A DNA stretch of 64,000 nucleotides from Purshia tridentata (Eukaryota; Streptophyta; Magnoliopsida; Rosales; Rosaceae), in NCBI GenBank assembly GCA_003254885.1, contig QANT01006286.1, positions 20,757 to 84,756 on the forward strand, in the 5' to 3' direction. The notes beneath the pieces were generated by a model, which made no database searches, was not told the origin of the DNA, and saw only the letters and a list, made by a program, of their open reading frames with translations. A program made the translations under genes and the position numbers. Shown one piece after another: positions 60,811 to 64,000 of this stretch. Each line of letters opens with the position of its first letter. Position 1 is the stretch's first letter.

Positions 60811-63800
60811 CTATATGCCTATTCTATTAACAAAATGAAATGCATAATTTCTTTTGGTATGAAATTAAATATTGCATAAATTAATAGAAAGAATATCACT
60901 CCTAGTATTAAGTTATCTAATTAATCAAATTTTTATAATATAAAAGGTAGGATGAGATTAAGATTCCTAAATTTGTTTTTACTCAAGAAAAATGTTGGTA
61001 TGAATGGAAAAACTATCCATATGAAGCTGCATGTGAATGCTTACCAAACAAGAGACCGAATGCAGCCAAACACATTTGCAACATTTGCAACATTAAGAAT
61101 GTGGGATTCTAATATTCGGTAATATATATTATTCCTTCATTTATTTTCCTTCAATTATCAGATGCCCACTACCATATAATCATTGGTTTGTCAATATATT
61201 TTCTTAGAGCAAATAGATTTTCTTTGTTAAAACTGTTTTTTAACAAAGTAGAGGGGAAACATTGGAAGGAAAGATATAATGAACCTCAAATTTTTTGTTA
61301 CTTAAGAAAGCCAATAAATAGTTGATAATTCTTATTGTAAATTCGTACTTGATTAATGTATAGTTAATGATGATCACGTTAAATATCAACTTATCATAAT
61401 TCATGAGGCCACGCTCAGCAGTTGAAAATATACTCTCTCTACATATTCTTGGTATTATACCATCGATTATTCGATGATGTGGTCCAATGACGTTTGACAG
61501 GCTACTGATTTCAATTATTTGTATGTCTCATTATTAATAACTTTAAGGCCCCTTATAAATAATTTAATAATAAATTTAAAGTTACCTATTAATTAATCAA
61601 TGTATTTTTTTATAGTTTTATATGGTCATTATTAACCAAAAAAAGATAAATTATAATAAATCAATAAATATAAATTATTATGCATATTTAAATTTGCATT
61701 AGTAAATTTGTGTTTGACTGCTACACAGCAAAACGGTTTAGGGTTTAGTTTGCCCAAAACCCGGGAGCTAAATCTTAAGTCATAAGCTTTAGAACCTTAA
61801 TTCTAAACCCTAAATTACATTTATATATCATAAACCTATTTTTTATATCCTGAACCTCATTTTTATACCCTAAACCAAATGAAGTGCAACGTCATAATTT
61901 TCACTAGTGAACAAATTGATATTTTCTAACACATCATCAAAATGGATTGAACTTAGTGGCTAAAGTGAGAAAATTTCAAAACTCATGGATTTGAGAAAAA
62001 AAAATTTACATTAAGTTTTATGTAATATGCAAATATTTTGTTATTTAAATGTAATTTGTTATAATTATTATTACATTATGGCCTCATTTGGCATTTGGGA
62101 TTAGATTGGAAAAAATAATGACAAGATTTATGTGTGTTTAAAGTTAAGATGGAGAATGTTTTCTAGTTTGAAGGAAGAAAATGAGAAGAAAATATCTTAG
62201 CCATAAAGGAAATATTATCCTTACTAATCCTCATCATTTTGAGAAAATTATATGGGATAAGTTTTCATTATAATTTATTTATCTTATTCTCATATCATTC
62301 CTTCAAAATAAAAATTTCTCTTTCAAATACACATAAGTTTTCTTTATAATTTATCCATTTTATTCTCATATCATTCTTTTAAATTAAAAAATTTTCTTTC
62401 AAATACACATAAATTTGACATATACCGTTTTCAATCTAATTCTAACTATCAAACCAAGCCTATATATTTTGAAAATCTGTTTTCGTTCTATCATGTTACT
62501 GGTACGTACTGCAGACTTGAATGTGATGTTACAGTACGTACTTGAATAGAACAGATGAGCTGTATATAAAAACATTTTCTATGCTTCTTAAAAAAAAAAA
62601 CATAAATAATAAAAATGATTCCTATGAGTTGGCTGACGTTGGCACCAAATCCAAAATATCCGGCAGTAGTAGTTTGCCAAAATTGATGTAGAATCGAAAT
62701 GGACATTTCAGCTTCCGCAGGTTAACTTGTGCGCAGTGGGTGACGTCTGTATAAGAAACCAATAGCTAGCTTGCAGTGCAATGCAGTTGTTAACTTGTTA
62801 ACTATTAATTAGTAAGCAATTATGCGCATCGTTGTCATGTATCAAAAAGCTGATTGTATTTTGGGATTATCATATCTGCAACGATTTGTGAGGGTTACGT
62901 ATATATGTAGTGGGGACGTGTATATATTATATAGTCTTGGAAGCATCCGGAAATGATATATAAAGGCCAAATATATTAATTTTTAGACCAAACCCAAAGC
63001 CATTTTAATGTTGGACCACATGCATACATTTTACAAGTAATACTGTCCTTGTCTCTCCTTAATTATTCAGTCCTTTGCAAGGAGTATGCCCTACAATGCT
63101 AAGGTCTTGACGTCCCTTATCTTTTGTAATTATAAGTCTTATCATCTTATGGTTGATAAACATGATAGCGGTGCGTAGGGACATTAAGTCGATCAACTAT
63201 CTTCACGGCACACCACAAGCAGGATAGATACCTTACAGTTTACAAGGAAATTAACTTCTTAATTAATATATAAGCTCATATATATTTTTTTCTTTCCTGT
63301 ACATATATATATGCATTTATGGACCAATTGGTGGTTGTGGTTGAATTAATTCTCCATCGTTATGGTATATCAAGCTAACATCCTTATTTATGGGCAGTGC
63401 GTAGAGAGAGTCGAGACAAACAAATCTAAGATATAGTCAAGGTGAGTCCCACCTATAGAAAATAAGTGGACAATGTGAGTTGAAAGTTTTCAATCTAAGA
63501 TCTTTGAAACCGAGTTCTGATATTATTTTAAACAATTACGCGTTAGATCTTAAAAATTTAATAAATTACAAAGAACTAGATCAATTACGTACATCAAACT
63601 AACAAAATCAATCCATGTACGTGAATCTCACTTTTTTTTTAGTTTGGTAAATAGGCATCAAATCTAAACAATTATGAATGTCAATGAGAAAAAACGCATT
63701 TTATAGTTGGATATAATACGGTTAGAATTGAATCGATTATTTTTTAAAATAATTAAACTCTTTAAATATTTTGGCCTTACTTATCCATCAAATTGAGCTC

Positions 63801-64000
63801 CTCATATTAAAAATAGACTCGAATTTTTAACAAATGAAATATTAATAGGTTAATTGACTTTAAATACCAAATTTCAATAATTTTTTAGTTTAGGTACCAA
63901 AATTTAATAGCATTTTAGATTAGGTACTAGTTGAAAAGTCAAACATAATAATATAGTAAATGGCTCTATAATTCACAAATATTACATCACATGCCACTAC
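60811..64000. other. Intergenic, no supportable gene
   Basis: AT-rich sequence. At 61735-61870 'ccctaaa/taaaccc'-like phrases recur irregularly. These are not a telomeric array. No coding region, RNA gene or mobile element could be supported. Confidence 0.45.

Noticed and set aside
61735-61870. Telomere-like ccctaaa phrases
   Set aside because: The repeats are irregular and scattered, not a tandem array, so they do not mark an interstitial telomere.
1-64000. CRISPR arrays, operons or bacterial elements
   Set aside because: The window is nuclear plant DNA with spliced genes. The tandem repeats found lack regular spacers.

Overview
This window is nuclear DNA of a flowering plant, most likely a eudicot. 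The genes are intron-rich with GT-AG borders, intergenic DNA is AT-rich, and there is a chloroplast light-harvesting gene, a plant-only class VIII myosin, a CYP89A-type P450 and a VAL-type B3 repressor. Small introns and the mix of degraded LINE, Helitron and foldback elements fit a compact-genome rosid. I suspect Rosaceae, but the window does not prove it. One ambiguous base (n at 19419) in a poly-A run shows draft-quality sequence.

Left part (1-19600, genes on the minus strand): an unresolved spliced locus at about 155-1060; a short VAL-like B3 gene (4642-14799, eight exons, 5.3-kb first intron) with LINE relics and tandem repeats in its introns; a repeat-filled spacer; and a three-exon gene for a 97-residue basic protein (17958-19584).

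Middle part (20300-33000): a non-autonomous Helitron of about 2.1 kb, an intronless CYP89A-like P450 (22875-24440, minus), then about 8.6 kb with no supportable gene except a foldback element at 28.7-29.1 kb.

Right part (33000-60000): a class VIII myosin (33091-42148, plus, 22 exons) whose model has a lost splice acceptor and lacks two IQ motifs; a two-exon early-nodulin-like protein that has lost its copper ligands (43287-43947, plus); LHCB3 (44400-45616, minus); a plant protein of unknown function (47952-50905, plus); and MRE11 (52239-59376, minus, 22 coding exons plus a 5' UTR intron). The last 4 kb are gene-free apart from a decayed tRNA-Cys.

The genes are unrelated neighbours (photosynthesis, cytoskeleton, DNA repair, chromatin repression, oxidation). 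I see no cluster or new multi-gene system. The most interesting points are the degenerating myosin VIII and the VAL-like protein that stops just after its B3 domain. All exon models come from reading splice signals and phase by eye, checked by summing exon lengths to whole codons.
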